NCBI GenBank assembly: GCA_903842345.1
Contig: CAIMLR010000026.1
Span: forward strand, 116,632 to 180,631
From: an uncultured Myxococcales bacterium
GTDB taxonomy: Bacteria > Myxococcota_A > UBA9042
Direction of reading: 5' to 3'
Length of the DNA stretch: 64,000 nt
How positions within the stretch are numbered: position 1 is the first letter of the stretch; every line of letters begins with the position of its first letter. The notes under the pieces are model-generated. The model did not search any database and was not told the origin of the DNA. It worked only from the letters and a program-made list of their open reading frames with translations. Of this stretch, positions 34,028-45,320 are shown piece by piece. Position numbers and translations under genes: made by a program.

Positions 34028-36568
34028 ATGGCTGATTTTCTGCCCGCGCCCCCGAACGACCACGCGCGCCTGTTGCCGGTGTACACCCACGAGCGCGAGC
34101 TGCTCGATGCGCTGAAGCACCATCCGGTCGTCATCGTGGAAGGGCCGACCGGCTCGGGCAAGACTACCCAGATTCCGCAAATGCTGCTGCGCGCCGGCAT
34201 CCAGGGGCGGATCGGCATGACCCAGCCGCGGCGAATTGCCGCCGTCTCGGTGGCGTGGCGCATCGCGGAAGAACAGAACGTTGCCGTGGGCGATGAGGTC
34301 GGTTTCGCGATCCGCTTTGACGATCGCACCGGTCCCAAGACGCGCATCAAAGTCATGACGGACGGCATTTTGCTGCAGGAAGCGCAGCGCGACCGGATGC
34401 TCTCGGACTACGACGTCATCATCATTGACGAAGCGCACGAACGCAGCCTGAACATCGACTTCGCCCTCGGGCTCCTGCACGGGCTTCTGCGGATCCGCCA
34501 TGACCTGCGGGTGGTGGTCAGTTCAGCGACGCTGCAGCCGGAGACGTTCATCCGTTTCTTTGGCGATCTGGGCGAGGACGTGCCAGTGGTGCGCATCGAC
34601 GCGCGCCCGCATCCGGTGGAGATCGTGTGGCGACCGACCGAGCGCACGGGTCCGGAGGATCTGCCGGAAGCAGTGGCGCGGGAAGTGGCGCAAATCCACC
34701 GTTCGCGCGAGCCGGGCCACGTGCTGTGCTTCATGCCGGGCGAAGACGCCATCAAGCGCACGGCGGCGGCCATTGCCCGGCACCTGCCGGCGAACCGCAG
34801 CGGTGAGCGCGAGGTCGCGGTGCTGCCTCTCTACGGGGCGTTGACGCGCGAGGATCAGGAGCGGGTTTTTGAGCCGTTTGCCGGTCAGCGCAAGGTCATC
34901 GTCGCGACAAACATCGCGGAGACCTCGATTACCATCGACGACGTGCGTTTTGTCATCGACTGCGGCACGGCAAAGGTTCCGCGTTTCTCCGCGCGCACGG
35001 GCATTTTGGCGCTGCGGGAGGAAGGTATTCCGCAAGCGTCGGCGGATCAGCGCCTCGGCCGCGCCGGTCGAACCGCGCCTGGCAAGTGCATCCGGCTGTA
35101 CTCGGAACGCGACTACAACACCCGACCGCGGTTTGGCGATGAAGAAATCGTCCGCCTCGACTTGTCAGAAGTCGTGCTGCGGCTCTGCGGTCTTGGCTTC
35201 TCGCAAGTGGAAGACTTCGCGTTCCCGACGCCGCCCACGCGCGCCCGCCTGCACGCGGCGCTCGATGAACTGCTGCGCTTGGGCGCGATTGACCGCGAGC
35301 GGAACGTGACGGGCATTGGCAAGGAAATCCTGCGCCTGCCGCTGACGCCGCAGCTCGCGCGCTGTGCGGTGGAAGCGGCGATGCGCTGGCCGGAAGCGCT
35401 GGACGACGTGCTGGCGGCGGTGGCGCTGCTGTCCGGACGGTCGCCGCTGCAGTTTCCGCAAGGCCACGAGGAGGCGGCGCGGCAAGCGCACGCGCGGTTC
35501 GCCGAGCCGATGGGCGACGTGGCCGTGATGGTCTCCCTCTACAAAGCGTGGCGCGCGGCGCCTGACCCGCCGGCGTTCGCCCGCAAGTCCTACGTCGACC
35601 AGCACACGCTGGCTTTTGCCCAGAACGCCCACGAGCAGCTCGCCGATTTGGCGCGAGAGATGGGTTGGGAAGTCGGCCAAGGCGGGCCCTACGAGCTGCT
35701 CGCGCGGTCGCTGACGGCGGGCTTTTCCCATCAAATCCTCGCCAACCGCGGGCGGTTCTTTGAAGGCGTCGGCGACGAGCGGTTCTACGCGCACCCCGGC
35801 AGCGTCCTGTACGCGCAGCCGCCGCGCTTTGCCGTGGCGACTGAGCTCGTGGTCTCCAACCGCGCGTACGCGAGGCAGCTCTCGCCGGTGCGGCCGTCGT
35901 GGATCGTGGAGCTGCGCCCGGACCTGGCGGCGCGCTGGCGGCTCAAGTCCGATCGCGTGGAAGAACGCAAGGAGAGTCCGCCACCGACCGCGGCTGTCCT
36001 GCGTCCGACGCAGATTCAGATAGGCGGCGTGTGGCTGGCGATCGACTGGCGCAAGAACAAGCCAACGCTGGAGATTCCGCAGGAGGCCATCGAGCAGATC
36101 GTGCTCGCCAACGAGCAGCCGCCGCAGGAAGCGCGGCGGTGGACGGCGTCCGTGCGCGTGGGCGACCTGCTGTTTGGCCAGGGAACGCCGCTGCAGGCGC
36201 TGCTCCAACAGCTGCCGTCCATGGCGCTGCCAACGCCCGGAACCAAGCTGACGTGCCCGGTGCCGGAAGGCGCGCTGCTGGAAGTCGACCGCAATCTGCA
36301 CACGATCGAGCGGCATCTGGGCGACCTGCTCGCGCCGGCGCAAGGCGGGCAGCGCCGTCCGGGCTGGGTGACGCTGGTGGGCAACGGCGGCGGCGGCTAT
36401 TGGTTTGAAGTCATCACGGACTGGCGTGAAGCGGTGGAGACGACCGCGATTTCGCTGGAAGCGCTGGCCGACGATCTGGACGATGACGATCCCGTGCGTC
36501 CCGAGGTGCTGGCGCGGCAGGAGACCGTTGAGGCGCTGGCGCGAAGTTGGGAAACGCGGCGACGCTAA
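34028..36568 (+). CDS. DEAH-box ATP-dependent RNA helicase (HrpA-like)
   Basis: 846 residues from the ATG at 34028; an in-frame start at 33983 is possible but less likely. Helicase motifs in order: I EGPTGSGKTT, Ia TQPRRIAA, II DEAH, III SSAT (residues near 35, 65, 135, 165), V TNIAETSITIDD and VI QRLGRAGRTAPG. The helicase-associated winged-helix region (VVLRLCGLGFSQVEDF, LGAIDRERNVTGIG) follows. The C-terminal ~350 residues are less conserved and lack the extra domain of full-length HrpA (~1,300 residues). DEAH/RHA helicases translocate 3'-to-5' on RNA and remodel mRNA or ribonucleoprotein. The alkyltransferase-like gene follows 25 bases later, possibly co-transcribed. Confidence 0.9.
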   Translation: MADFLPAPPNDHARLLPVYTHERELLDALKHHPVVIVEGPTGSGKTTQIPQMLLRAGIQGRIGMTQPRRIAAVSVAWRIAEEQNVAVGDEVGFAIRFDDRTGPKTRIKVMTDGILLQEAQRDRMLSDYDVIIIDEAHERSLNIDFALGLLHGLLRIRHDLRVVVSSATLQPETFIRFFGDLGEDVPVVRIDARPHPVEIVWRPTERTGPEDLPEAVAREVAQIHRSREPGHVLCFMPGEDAIKRTAAAIARHLPANRSGEREVAVLPLYGALTREDQERVFEPFAGQRKVIVATNIAETSITIDDVRFVIDCGTAKVPRFSARTGILALREEGIPQASADQRLGRAGRTAPGKCIRLYSERDYNTRPRFGDEEIVRLDLSEVVLRLCGLGFSQVEDFAFPTPPTRARLHAALDELLRLGAIDRERNVTGIGKEILRLPLTPQLARCAVEAAMRWPEALDDVLAAVALLSGRSPLQFPQGHEEAARQAHARFAEPMGDVAVMVSLYKAWRAAPDPPAFARKSYVDQHTLAFAQNAHEQLADLAREMGWEVGQGGPYELLARSLTAGFSHQILANRGRFFEGVGDERFYAHPGSVLYAQPPRFAVATELVVSNRAYARQLSPVRPSWIVELRPDLAARWRLKSDRVEERKESPPPTAAVLRPTQIQIGGVWLAIDWRKNKPTLEIPQEAIEQIVLANEQPPQEARRWTASVRVGDLLFGQGTPLQALLQQLPSMALPTPGTKLTCPVPEGALLEVDRNLHTIERHLGDLLAPAQGGQRRPGWVTLVGNGGGGYWFEVITDWREAVETTAISLEALADDLDDDDPVRPEVLARQETVEALARSWETRRR

Positions 36569-36593
36569 CGCAATCAACGGGCGGAGGCCAAAG

Positions 36594-36920
36594 ATGCCAG
36601 ACGAACCCACGCTGTACACCGCCGTTTGGGCGCTCACCCGCAGGATTCCACCGGGCAGGGTCATGACCTACGGCCAGATCGCGACGCTCCTGGGCACGCC
36701 CCGCGCCGCGCGCGCCGTCGGCTACGCGATGTTTTTCTGCCGGGACGACAGCATCCCGTGGCAACGCGTCATCAACGCCAAGGGCGAGATCTCGTTGGGC
36801 GGCCACGTCGACCGTCCCCTGCTGCAGCGGGAATTGCTGACGGCCGAGGGCGTGACGTTTGACGCCGCGGGGCGCGTCAACTTGAAGACGCACTTGTGGT
36901 GGCCGGAAAGCGCGGGTTGA
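36594..36920 (+). CDS. alkyltransferase-like (ATL) DNA-damage recognition protein
   Basis: 108 residues from the ATG at 36594 (GCGGAGG upstream). The MGMT DNA-binding fold is evident in VWALTRRIPPGRVMTYGQIA, GTPRAARAVGYAM and INAKGEISL. The acceptor motif PCHRV of true O6-alkylguanine methyltransferases is replaced by PWQRV: Trp for the reactive Cys and Gln for His. This is the hallmark of ATL proteins, which bind O6-alkylguanine, flip it out and recruit nucleotide excision repair without removing the alkyl group. The usual ATL motif is PWHRV, so the Gln is a further variation. The gene ends in a hairpin at 36919. Confidence 0.88.
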   Translation: MPDEPTLYTAVWALTRRIPPGRVMTYGQIATLLGTPRAARAVGYAMFFCRDDSIPWQRVINAKGEISLGGHVDRPLLQRELLTAEGVTFDAAGRVNLKTHLWWPESAG

Positions 36921-36948
36921 CGGGCGCGGCAGGGAAGACCCGCCCGTC
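36919..36948 (+). terminator. hairpin between convergent ATL and glmS genes
   Basis: GACGGGCG (36919-36926) pairs perfectly with CGCCCGTC (36941-36948) around a 14-base loop, starting within the ATL stop codon. No U-tract follows. It could terminate the plus-strand transcript, or serve both directions because glmS converges here. Confidence 0.4.
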
Positions 36949-37034
36949 GAGGGTGGGACCTTCCAGTGTTCGTGTCTGGGCGATTTTTGCCGCGCCCCAG
37001 CGCAAAATGTCACACGGGCAACGCGCACATCCGG

Positions 37035-38864
37035 CTATTCGACGGTCACCGACTTGGCCAGATTGCGCGGCTGATCCACGTCCGTCCCCTTCAAGTCGGC
37101 GATGTGATACGCCAAAAGCTGGAGCGGCACCACGGCGACGATCGGCGCCGCCCAAGGCTGCGTCGGCGGCAGGGCGAGGAAATCGTCGCACATCGCCCGC
37201 AGCTGCTCGTCATCGGCATCGCCCACGCCAATCACTTTGCCCCGCCGCGCGAGGATTTCCGCGAGGTTCGACGCGGTCTTTTCATACGTCGGCCCGCGCG
37301 GCGCCACCACGACGGTCGGCGTATTCTCGTCGATCAGCGCGATGGGGCCGTGCTTCATCTCGCCAGCGGCGTAGCCTTCAGCGTGGATATAGCTGATTTC
37401 CTTCAGCTTCAGCGCACCTTCCAAGGCGATCGGGTGCAGCAATCCGCGACCGAGGTACAGCGAACTCGTCGCGTTCATGTACCGCCGCGCCACGTCGCGC
37501 ACGTGCCAGTTCAGCGTAATCGCCTTGTCGACGTCGGACGGCACCTGCAGCAGCGTCTCGATCAGCTTCTGGGCGTCGGGCTTGGTCAGCCGTTCCAGCT
37601 TGCGGCCCAGGTAGATCGCCAACAGGTACAGCGCCACCATCTGGGTCGTGAACGCCTTGGTCGATGCGACGCCGATCTCCGGCCCCGCGTGCGTGTACAC
37701 AACGTCGCCCGCCGCGCGCGCGATCGACGAACCGATCACGTTGCAGATCGCCGCCGTGTGCGCGCCCCGCTCCTTGGCTTCCTTCAGCGCCGCCAGCGTA
37801 TCAGCCGTCTCGCCCGATTGCGAAATCGCGATGAGGAGCGTGTACTTGTCGATCACCGGATCGCGGTAGCGGAACTCGCTCGCGAGGTCGACTTCCACTG
37901 GCACACGCGTCGCCGCTTCAATGTAGTGCTTGCCGACGAGGCCCGCGTGCCAGCTCGTGCCGCACGCGATGATGACGATGCGGCGGATGTCATCCAGCGT
38001 CGCCTTCTCGATCTTCAGCTCCTCAAAGAACACTTCGCCTTGCTCAACGGACGCGCGACCGCGCACGGTGTCCGTAATCGCTCGGCTTTGCTCGTGAATT
38101 TCCTTGAGCATGAAGTGTTTGAAGCCGCCCTTCTCCGCCGCCACCGCGCTCCACGCGATGTGCGTGACCGGCCGCTCGACAACGTCGCCCGACGCAATGC
38201 GCGTGATCAGGTGGCTGTCGGCCATCAGGACCGCCATGTCCCCGTCTTCCAGGTAAATGACTTCGCGCGTGTGGTTGATGAGCGCCGGGATGTCAGACGC
38301 GGCGTACCGCTCGCCCGGGCCAATGCCCAGGACCAGCGGGCTCTGCTGCTTGGCGACGACGAAGCGATCCGGCTCTTCGGAATCGACGACCGCAATCGCG
38401 TACGAGCCGCGCACCTGCTGCACCGCTTCGCGCACTGCGACGTCCAGCGCCTGGCCCTTGCGGATGCCCTCGTCGATGAGGTGCGAGAACACTTCCGTGT
38501 CCGTCTCGCTGGCGAACTTGCGGCCCTTGGCGCGCAGCGCTTCCTTCAATTCCAGGTGGTTCTCGATGATGCCGTTGTGCACAACCGCGACGGTGCCGAC
38601 GACGTGCGGGTGCGCGTTCATCTCCGTCGGCCGACCATGCGTCGCCCAACGCGTGTGACCGATGCCCAACGTGCCCGTGACCGGCTTCTCGACAAGCAGC
38701 GCGTCCAGGTTGCGCAACTTGCCGACGGCCCGCCGCAACTCCACGGTTTTGTTGACAATTGCCAGACCAGCCGAGTCATAGCCACGGTATTCCAGCCGGC
38801 GCAGGCCGTCCACGAGAATGGGCGCTGCTTCCTGGGGACCGATGTAGCCGATGATGCCGCACAT
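37035..38864 (-). CDS. glmS: glutamine--fructose-6-phosphate aminotransferase (isomerizing)
   Basis: 609 residues, the family's usual length. MCGIIGYIGPQEAAPILVDGL begins with the catalytic Cys after Met removal. RRLEYRGYDSAG and the GHTRWATHG block complete the Ntn-type glutaminase domain. Two SIS sugar-isomerase domains follow (CGTSWHAGLVGKHYIE and SQSGETADTLAAL; then YLGRGLLHPIALEGALKLKEISYIHAE). The C-terminus LAKSVTVE is the conserved lid. It makes glucosamine-6-phosphate, committing carbon to peptidoglycan and LPS. AAGGAG precedes the ATG. It follows a sugar-kinase-like gene by 63 bases on the same strand. No glmS ribozyme is visible upstream. Confidence 0.98.
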   Translation of the reverse strand: MCGIIGYIGPQEAAPILVDGLRRLEYRGYDSAGLAIVNKTVELRRAVGKLRNLDALLVEKPVTGTLGIGHTRWATHGRPTEMNAHPHVVGTVAVVHNGIIENHLELKEALRAKGRKFASETDTEVFSHLIDEGIRKGQALDVAVREAVQQVRGSYAIAVVDSEEPDRFVVAKQQSPLVLGIGPGERYAASDIPALINHTREVIYLEDGDMAVLMADSHLITRIASGDVVERPVTHIAWSAVAAEKGGFKHFMLKEIHEQSRAITDTVRGRASVEQGEVFFEELKIEKATLDDIRRIVIIACGTSWHAGLVGKHYIEAATRVPVEVDLASEFRYRDPVIDKYTLLIAISQSGETADTLAALKEAKERGAHTAAICNVIGSSIARAAGDVVYTHAGPEIGVASTKAFTTQMVALYLLAIYLGRKLERLTKPDAQKLIETLLQVPSDVDKAITLNWHVRDVARRYMNATSSLYLGRGLLHPIALEGALKLKEISYIHAEGYAAGEMKHGPIALIDENTPTVVVAPRGPTYEKTASNLAEILARRGKVIGVGDADDEQLRAMCDDFLALPPTQPWAAPIVAVVPLQLLAYHIADLKGTDVDQPRNLAKSVTVE

Positions 38865-38927
38865 GAGAACTCCTTGCCGTCAGGCGCTGGGACGCGGGCG
38901 CGTTTGTAACACACAGAGCGGGCTTGA

Positions 38928-39968
38928 CTACAGATCGGCGCGCATGTTCGCTACATCCCGCGCGAGGCCCAATTGATTCCGCGCCCGCACCAGATTGTGC
39001 TCACCGCGCGCCGGAAACTTGTCCGGATTCCAGCCAAAATAGCGCTCGTTCAGCGCGTCCGCAGCAAACCGCGCGGCAAGCTCCAGACAAATCCGCTCAA
39101 TCGCCGGCCCAATCGCGGCTTTTTCCTCGGCCGTCAGCCACGCGCCAGCGACTGCCAGATACCCTTCCCGGGCGGCGCGATACGTCGCGAGATCAAAGTG
39201 CGGCGCCGGATCGTCCTCCGTCGCGGTATTGCACCAACTGCGCAAGGCGTCACCGAGCTCAACGTCCAGAGACGACCGCGCCATGGTGTCCAGATCCAGC
39301 ACGCCAACGACGGCATCCCCCGAGAACAGCAGGTTGGAAACCTTGAGATCGCCGTGAATGATGCGTTCTGGCAAGCGCGGAATCGCGCCCCAGGCCAGCC
39401 AACGCGCCTCCAGTTCCCCGGCGAGCACCTTCACCTGCGCGTGCAACCGGTGCTGCGGGTGTTGCGCGAGCGCGTCCGCCAGCGTGTGAAAGTGCGCGTA
39501 CGTGTTGTGCGCGCCCTCGCGCGTGAAGTGAAACGCGTGGGGCAAGTCGCGCAGCGCGGTGTGGAAGCGCGCCACCATCGCACCGGCGTTGGCCGCCTGC
39601 CGCGGGTTCTCCAGCCGGTGCAGCGTGTCGCCCGGCAACCGCGTCAGGATCCGCCACGCGCCCGCGAGCGGGTTCTCCGCGTCGTCGATCTCCACAAACG
39701 GCTCGCCAGTCTGCGCCAGCACAATCTCCGGCACCGGCACGCCCGCCGCCCGGAGCACCGGCGTGAGCGCGGCGATGTCCAGGTTCACCGTCGGCTTGAA
39801 GATGGCGTGCAGCCGCTGGAGGATGAAATGCCCGCCGAGGGCGAACGTGTCATTGATCAGCCCGCCGGACAGCCGTTGGACCGCGAGCGTTGCCGCAGCT
39901 TGCGGTCCGCGACCGTCATCCAGCAGACCAAAGGGCGAAAGCACGGGCGCGAGGTCAGTCATCTTCAT
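38928..39968 (-). CDS. APH-family kinase, N-acetylhexosamine 1-kinase-like
   Basis: 346 residues from the ATG at 39968; a second ATG two codons later is equally possible, and no strong ribosome site is seen. The kinase fold has RLSGGLINDTFAL near the N-terminus. Catalytic IIHGDLKVSNLLF and metal-binding VVGVLDLDTMARSS follow. The C-terminus ERYFGWNPDKFPARGEHNLVRARNQ recalls NahK-type proteins, which phosphorylate GlcNAc or GalNAc at C1. It is 63 bases upstream of glmS, which also points to amino-sugar metabolism or cell-wall recycling. Homoserine or choline kinase-like activities remain possible. No membrane segments. Confidence 0.8.
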   Translation of the reverse strand: MKMTDLAPVLSPFGLLDDGRGPQAAATLAVQRLSGGLINDTFALGGHFILQRLHAIFKPTVNLDIAALTPVLRAAGVPVPEIVLAQTGEPFVEIDDAENPLAGAWRILTRLPGDTLHRLENPRQAANAGAMVARFHTALRDLPHAFHFTREGAHNTYAHFHTLADALAQHPQHRLHAQVKVLAGELEARWLAWGAIPRLPERIIHGDLKVSNLLFSGDAVVGVLDLDTMARSSLDVELGDALRSWCNTATEDDPAPHFDLATYRAAREGYLAVAGAWLTAEEKAAIGPAIERICLELAARFAADALNERYFGWNPDKFPARGEHNLVRARNQLGLARDVANMRADL

Positions 39969-40043
39969 GCCGGGCAAGCTAACACAGGGCCAAAAAGCCG
40001 CCAGAGTTTGCACATGGCGACGCATGACCTACGATCGCCGCGG

Positions 40044-40829
40044 ATGAAGTGCCTGCTCCGCCATCTTCGCGTTCTTCTCTGGTGGGCCCTGCTGGCGCTG
40101 CCGACGGCTGGCTATGCCGAGTGGAAGAACATCCAGCAGGTCTCCCTGGGTACGGCGCAGGTGCTGGAGAAAGGCGCGGGCAATTTTGGCGTCTTCGCGC
40201 CGCTGGCGTACGGGATCACCAACAAGCTGACGGTGGAGACGCATCCGGTCTACGACCTGCTGCTGACCGTGAACGGCAACGCGCGGTATCGCCTGTATGA
40301 ATCGCAGCATTGGGTGTTGTCGGCGACGGCGGACTTTCGCGAATCGTTCTACAACGGGATGCACGCGCCGGGCGATCTGGCGGCGGGCGCGATCGCGAGC
40401 GTGTATCTGGGCGAGTCGTGGGCGCTGACGGGCGCGCTGCGCTACTCCGCGATCCTCAATCCGGTGACGTGCTACCATCAGGGCTTCCCGCAGCCAACGT
40501 GCGTGGAGACGGTCAACGGCGAGACGCCGAACGTGGACCACGGCGTGGCGGCGACGGCGAGCGCGCACTGGCTCGTCACCCCGCGCGACCTGCTGCAGCT
40601 CACCGGGACCCTGCGCGTGCGCGTGTCACCCGCGCTGGCCCGCGAAACGCCGACGGTGACGGCCGTGTGGGTGCACGATTTTGGCCGCGTGCACCTGATG
40701 GCTGGCGCGACCGCGGGCGAGTTCTTCATCGGGCGGATGGACTACCTCGATTTTGCCGAGCCCGGGCAGAATCCCAAATACTTCGTCACGCCGGTCATGC
40801 CGGTCGTCGACGCCTGGTTCAGGTTCTAG
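40044..40829 (+). CDS. small outer-membrane beta-barrel protein
   Basis: 261 residues with a signal peptide (VLLWWALLALPTAGYA). The mature protein is a run of amphipathic strands: GNFGVFAPLAYGITNKLTVE, LLLTVNGNARYRLY, HWVLSATADFRESFY and VHLMAGATAGEFFI. It ends in VVDAWFRF, a C-terminal aromatic typical of BamA-recognised strands. One Cys pair (VTCYHQG, PTCVET) may form a loop disulfide. It is divergent from the kinase gene and three bases upstream of a hypothetical gene. No family name can be given. Confidence 0.72.
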   Translation: MKCLLRHLRVLLWWALLALPTAGYAEWKNIQQVSLGTAQVLEKGAGNFGVFAPLAYGITNKLTVETHPVYDLLLTVNGNARYRLYESQHWVLSATADFRESFYNGMHAPGDLAAGAIASVYLGESWALTGALRYSAILNPVTCYHQGFPQPTCVETVNGETPNVDHGVAATASAHWLVTPRDLLQLTGTLRVRVSPALARETPTVTAVWVHDFGRVHLMAGATAGEFFIGRMDYLDFAEPGQNPKYFVTPVMPVVDAWFRF

Positions 40830-40832
40830 CAC

Positions 40833-41312
40833 ATGGCCCACAGCATCATTTCCGAGTTTGAAGCCCGCCGCGTGGAACGCTTTCTGCGCGAACTTTACGT
40901 TGGCAAGCTGCGCCGCGACGAGACGCTCGCGGTCACCGGCACGCTGGACGGCCAATGGCTGGCGGTGCGTTGGGATCTGCAGAACGAGCGCAAGACGCTG
41001 CACTACAGCGTGGATGCGCGCGTGGACGTGAAAGCCAACAAGCTGCGCGAGCGCGAAGGCGTGGAGCTGCTGTATGACCTGCTGGGCGCGCAGTTCGAGG
41101 AGTTCCTGAAGACGCGCGATCCGTTCACGGGCAGCAACTGGGAGATGGTGGAGTTCGCGACCAAGGAAGTTTGGCTGCGTGGACAGATGATCAATCGAGA
41201 TGCGGAGTTGCGTGGCAGTGAACTGCTGGATGCGGACGCCGTGGTGCGTTCGCGCGCGCTTGCGGAAGAACCTGTGACAATTGAGCCCGACGAAACCGGC
41301 TCCACACCTTGA
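40833..41312 (+). CDS. hypothetical cytoplasmic protein
   Basis: 159 residues, starting three bases after the barrel gene's stop, so co-translated. It has no signal peptide and no membrane helix. The N-terminus ([26 protein letters not shown]) is helical. A strand pair ([20 protein letters not shown] and [15 protein letters not shown]) and a helical acidic segment ([21 protein letters not shown]) follow. I do not recognise the family. Pairing a cytoplasmic protein with an OMP is unusual. Confidence 0.7.
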   Translation: MAHSIISEFEARRVERFLRELYVGKLRRDETLAVTGTLDGQWLAVRWDLQNERKTLHYSVDARVDVKANKLREREGVELLYDLLGAQFEEFLKTRDPFTGSNWEMVEFATKEVWLRGQMINRDAELRGSELLDADAVVRSRALAEEPVTIEPDETGSTP

Positions 41313-41337
41313 CCATCAAACAACGCAGCGCGACACT
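41309..41337 (+). promoter_or_regulatory. candidate promoter for mdh
   Basis: TTGACC (41309-41314; 5 of 6) and GACACT (41332-41337; 3 of 6) are separated by 17 bases. The -35 overlaps the stop of the preceding gene. The resulting mdh leader would be about 100 bases. Confidence 0.42.
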
Positions 41338-41442
41338 ACCGCCCCAAGCGGGCCTCCCGGTCCGTGTCACGCTGGCAGGTCGTGCCGGCGAAGGCCCGTA
41401 GGCAACACTGCCGACCGATACGTCAACCAAAAGGACCCAACC

Positions 41443-42432
41443 ATGACTACCCCGATTCGCGTCGCCGTTACCGGTGCTGCCGGCCAGATTGGCTACAGCC
41501 TGCTCTTCCGCTTGGCTTCCGGTGAAACCTTTGGCAATCGCCCGGTGATTCTGCAGCTCCTGGACCTGCCGATCGCCGAAGCGCAGAAGAAGCTGGAAGG
41601 CGTTGCGATGGAAGTTGCGGACTGCGGCTTCAAGTCGCTCGTCGGCATCGAGTGCTACGACGACCCGAAGAAGGCGTTCGCCAACGCCAACTGGGCGCTC
41701 CTCGTCGGCTCCAAGCCGCGTGGCCCGGGCATGGCGCGCGCGGACCTCATCCGCGAGAACGGCCCCATCTTCGTCGGTCAGGGCAATGCGCTGGAAGGCG
41801 GCGCGAGCGACCTGCGCGTCCTCGTCGTCGGCAATCCGTGCAACACCAACTGCCTCATCGCCGCGGCGAACGCGGGCAGCGTGCCCAAGGAGCGCTTCTT
41901 CGCCATGACGCGCCTGGACGAAAACCGCGCCGTTGCGCAGCTGGCCGCCAAGGCCGGCGTGACCAACGCGGACATCACCAACGTCACGGTGTTCGGCAAT
42001 CACTCCGAGTCGATGTACCCGGACTTTGAGAACGCGCGCATCAAGGGCAAGCCGCTGACGTCCGTCATCACCGATGCGGCGTGGCTTCAGGGTGATTTCG
42101 TCGCGGCCGTCCAGAACCGCGGCAAGGCGATCATCGCGGCGCGCGGCGCTTCGTCGGCGGCTTCGGCTGCCTCGGCGGCGATTGACCATGTGAAAGATCT
42201 CGAGAATGTGACGCCGAAGGGCGAATGGTTCTCCGCGGCGATCTGGTCGGACGGCAGCTATGATGCGCCCAAGGGCATCTATACGTCGTTGCCGGTCATC
42301 TCAGATGGCAAGGGCGGCTACAGCGTCGTCCAGGGCCTGGAACTGAGCGACTGGGCCAAGGGCAAGGTCAAGGCCACGAACGACGAACTCCTCGCCGAGC
42401 GCGAAGTCGTCAAGGACCTGCTCAAGCACTGA
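41443..42432 (+). CDS. mdh: malate dehydrogenase
   Basis: 329 residues, the length of the cytosolic-type (type 2) NAD malate dehydrogenase. The Rossmann loop [19 protein letters not shown], the substrate loop [20 protein letters not shown], and the catalytic-His segment [12 protein letters not shown] are all present. A TRLDENRA motif is characteristic of this subfamily. It interconverts malate and oxaloacetate in the TCA cycle. It lies just upstream of sdhCAB, giving a partial TCA cluster; a hairpin at 42439 separates them, so coupling may be partial. AAGGAC precedes the ATG. Confidence 0.96.
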   Translation: MTTPIRVAVTGAAGQIGYSLLFRLASGETFGNRPVILQLLDLPIAEAQKKLEGVAMEVADCGFKSLVGIECYDDPKKAFANANWALLVGSKPRGPGMARADLIRENGPIFVGQGNALEGGASDLRVLVVGNPCNTNCLIAAANAGSVPKERFFAMTRLDENRAVAQLAAKAGVTNADITNVTVFGNHSESMYPDFENARIKGKPLTSVITDAAWLQGDFVAAVQNRGKAIIAARGASSAASAASAAIDHVKDLENVTPKGEWFSAAIWSDGSYDAPKGIYTSLPVISDGKGGYSVVQGLELSDWAKGKVKATNDELLAEREVVKDLLKH

Positions 42433-42438
42433 GCATTG

Positions 42439-42509
42439 CGCGCTCAACCGTGAGCGCGTCGCATCTGCAGCCCGCGGTCCTACCCCTCCTGCCCATCGCG
42501 GCGGAGGGG
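42439..42509 (+). terminator. two hairpins between mdh and sdhC
   Basis: CGCGCTCA (42439-42446) pairs perfectly with TGAGCGCG (42451-42458) around the tetraloop ACCG, seven bases after the mdh stop. A second stem is CCCCTCC (42483-42489) with GGAGGGG (42503-42509). Neither has a U-tract. They could attenuate read-through or protect the mdh mRNA 3' end. Confidence 0.45.
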
Positions 42510-42567
42510 CGGACTGCGCGGACCCAGGCCGGACAGCCGGAACCTGGCCAGATTGAGGGAGAAAACG

Positions 42568-43299
42568 ATGGAAGATGCAGTCAGCCAGCCGTCGCCGGGA
42601 ATCGGCAAGGTCATCTCGCGCATGCACGGGTCCACGCTTGGCCAGAAGGCCTTGATGGCCGTCTCCGGCATCGCCCTCATCGCGTTCTCCTTTGGCCACA
42701 TGGCGGGCCACTTGCAGATGTTCGTCGGCGCGGAGCAGTACAACACGTACGCGCACTTCCTGCAGTCGATGGGCGGCATCAAGTGGGCGATCCGCTTCGG
42801 CTTGGTCGCCCTGACCTGCCTCCACATCTTCTCGGCCATCCAGGTCTCCATGCGCAATCGCGCGGCGCGGCCAATCGCCTACGCCAGCAACAAGTGGATC
42901 GTCGCGTCGCTGGGTTCCAGGACCATGCGCGCGTCGGGCGGCATCGTGCTGTTCTTCATCGGCTACCACATCCTGCACTTCACGACGCTGACGGTGGGCA
43001 CGGCTGGCTTTGAAAAGATCCCCGAATACAAGCTGATCAACGGCCTGTTGGTCGACGACGTCTACCGCCGCATGGTCGTCAGCTTCCAGAATCCGTTGCT
43101 CGCCCTCGGCTACATCGGCGGCGTCGGCCTCTTGGGTCTGCACCTGTCCCACGGTATCCAGAGCTCGCTCCAGACCTTGGGCGTGCTGAACTCGGCCTAC
43201 CGGCCGTTCTTCAAGAAATTGGGTCCGGCGCTCGCCGGCTTCCTCTTCGCCGGTTTCGCGATCGTGCCCCTGGCCGTGCTGGTTGGCATCATCAAGTAA
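42568..43299 (+). CDS. sdhC: succinate dehydrogenase cytochrome b558 subunit (type B anchor)
   Basis: 243 residues from the ATG at 42568 (GAGGGAG upstream). Five hydrophobic helices are seen. Candidate haem-ligand His residues lie in FSFGHMAGHLQMF, IGYHILHFTTL and GLHLSHGIQSS. A single five-helix anchor with two b-haems defines type B succinate:quinone oxidoreductases, which often use menaquinone. The order sdhC-sdhA-sdhB without sdhD agrees. It anchors the flavoprotein and iron-sulfur subunits to the inner membrane. Confidence 0.94.
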   Translation: MEDAVSQPSPGIGKVISRMHGSTLGQKALMAVSGIALIAFSFGHMAGHLQMFVGAEQYNTYAHFLQSMGGIKWAIRFGLVALTCLHIFSAIQVSMRNRAARPIAYASNKWIVASLGSRTMRASGGIVLFFIGYHILHFTTLTVGTAGFEKIPEYKLINGLLVDDVYRRMVVSFQNPLLALGYIGGVGLLGLHLSHGIQSSLQTLGVLNSAYRPFFKKLGPALAGFLFAGFAIVPLAVLVGIIK

Positions 43300-43365
43300 C
43301 CGTTCCTTTCGCCTTTTGCGCCTGCAACCGGTCCCCTGACTCGCTGACATACGGAGCTTCACGCC

Positions 43366-45288
<1,923 letters not shown>

Positions 45289-45320
45289 CCCGCAAGCATC
45301 TTACGATTTCGGAGCAGCAC

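Noticed and set aside
38865..38927. Possible glmS ribozyme ahead of glmS
   Set aside because: Only 63 bases of gap and none of the conserved ribozyme core; a plain Shine-Dalgarno is present.
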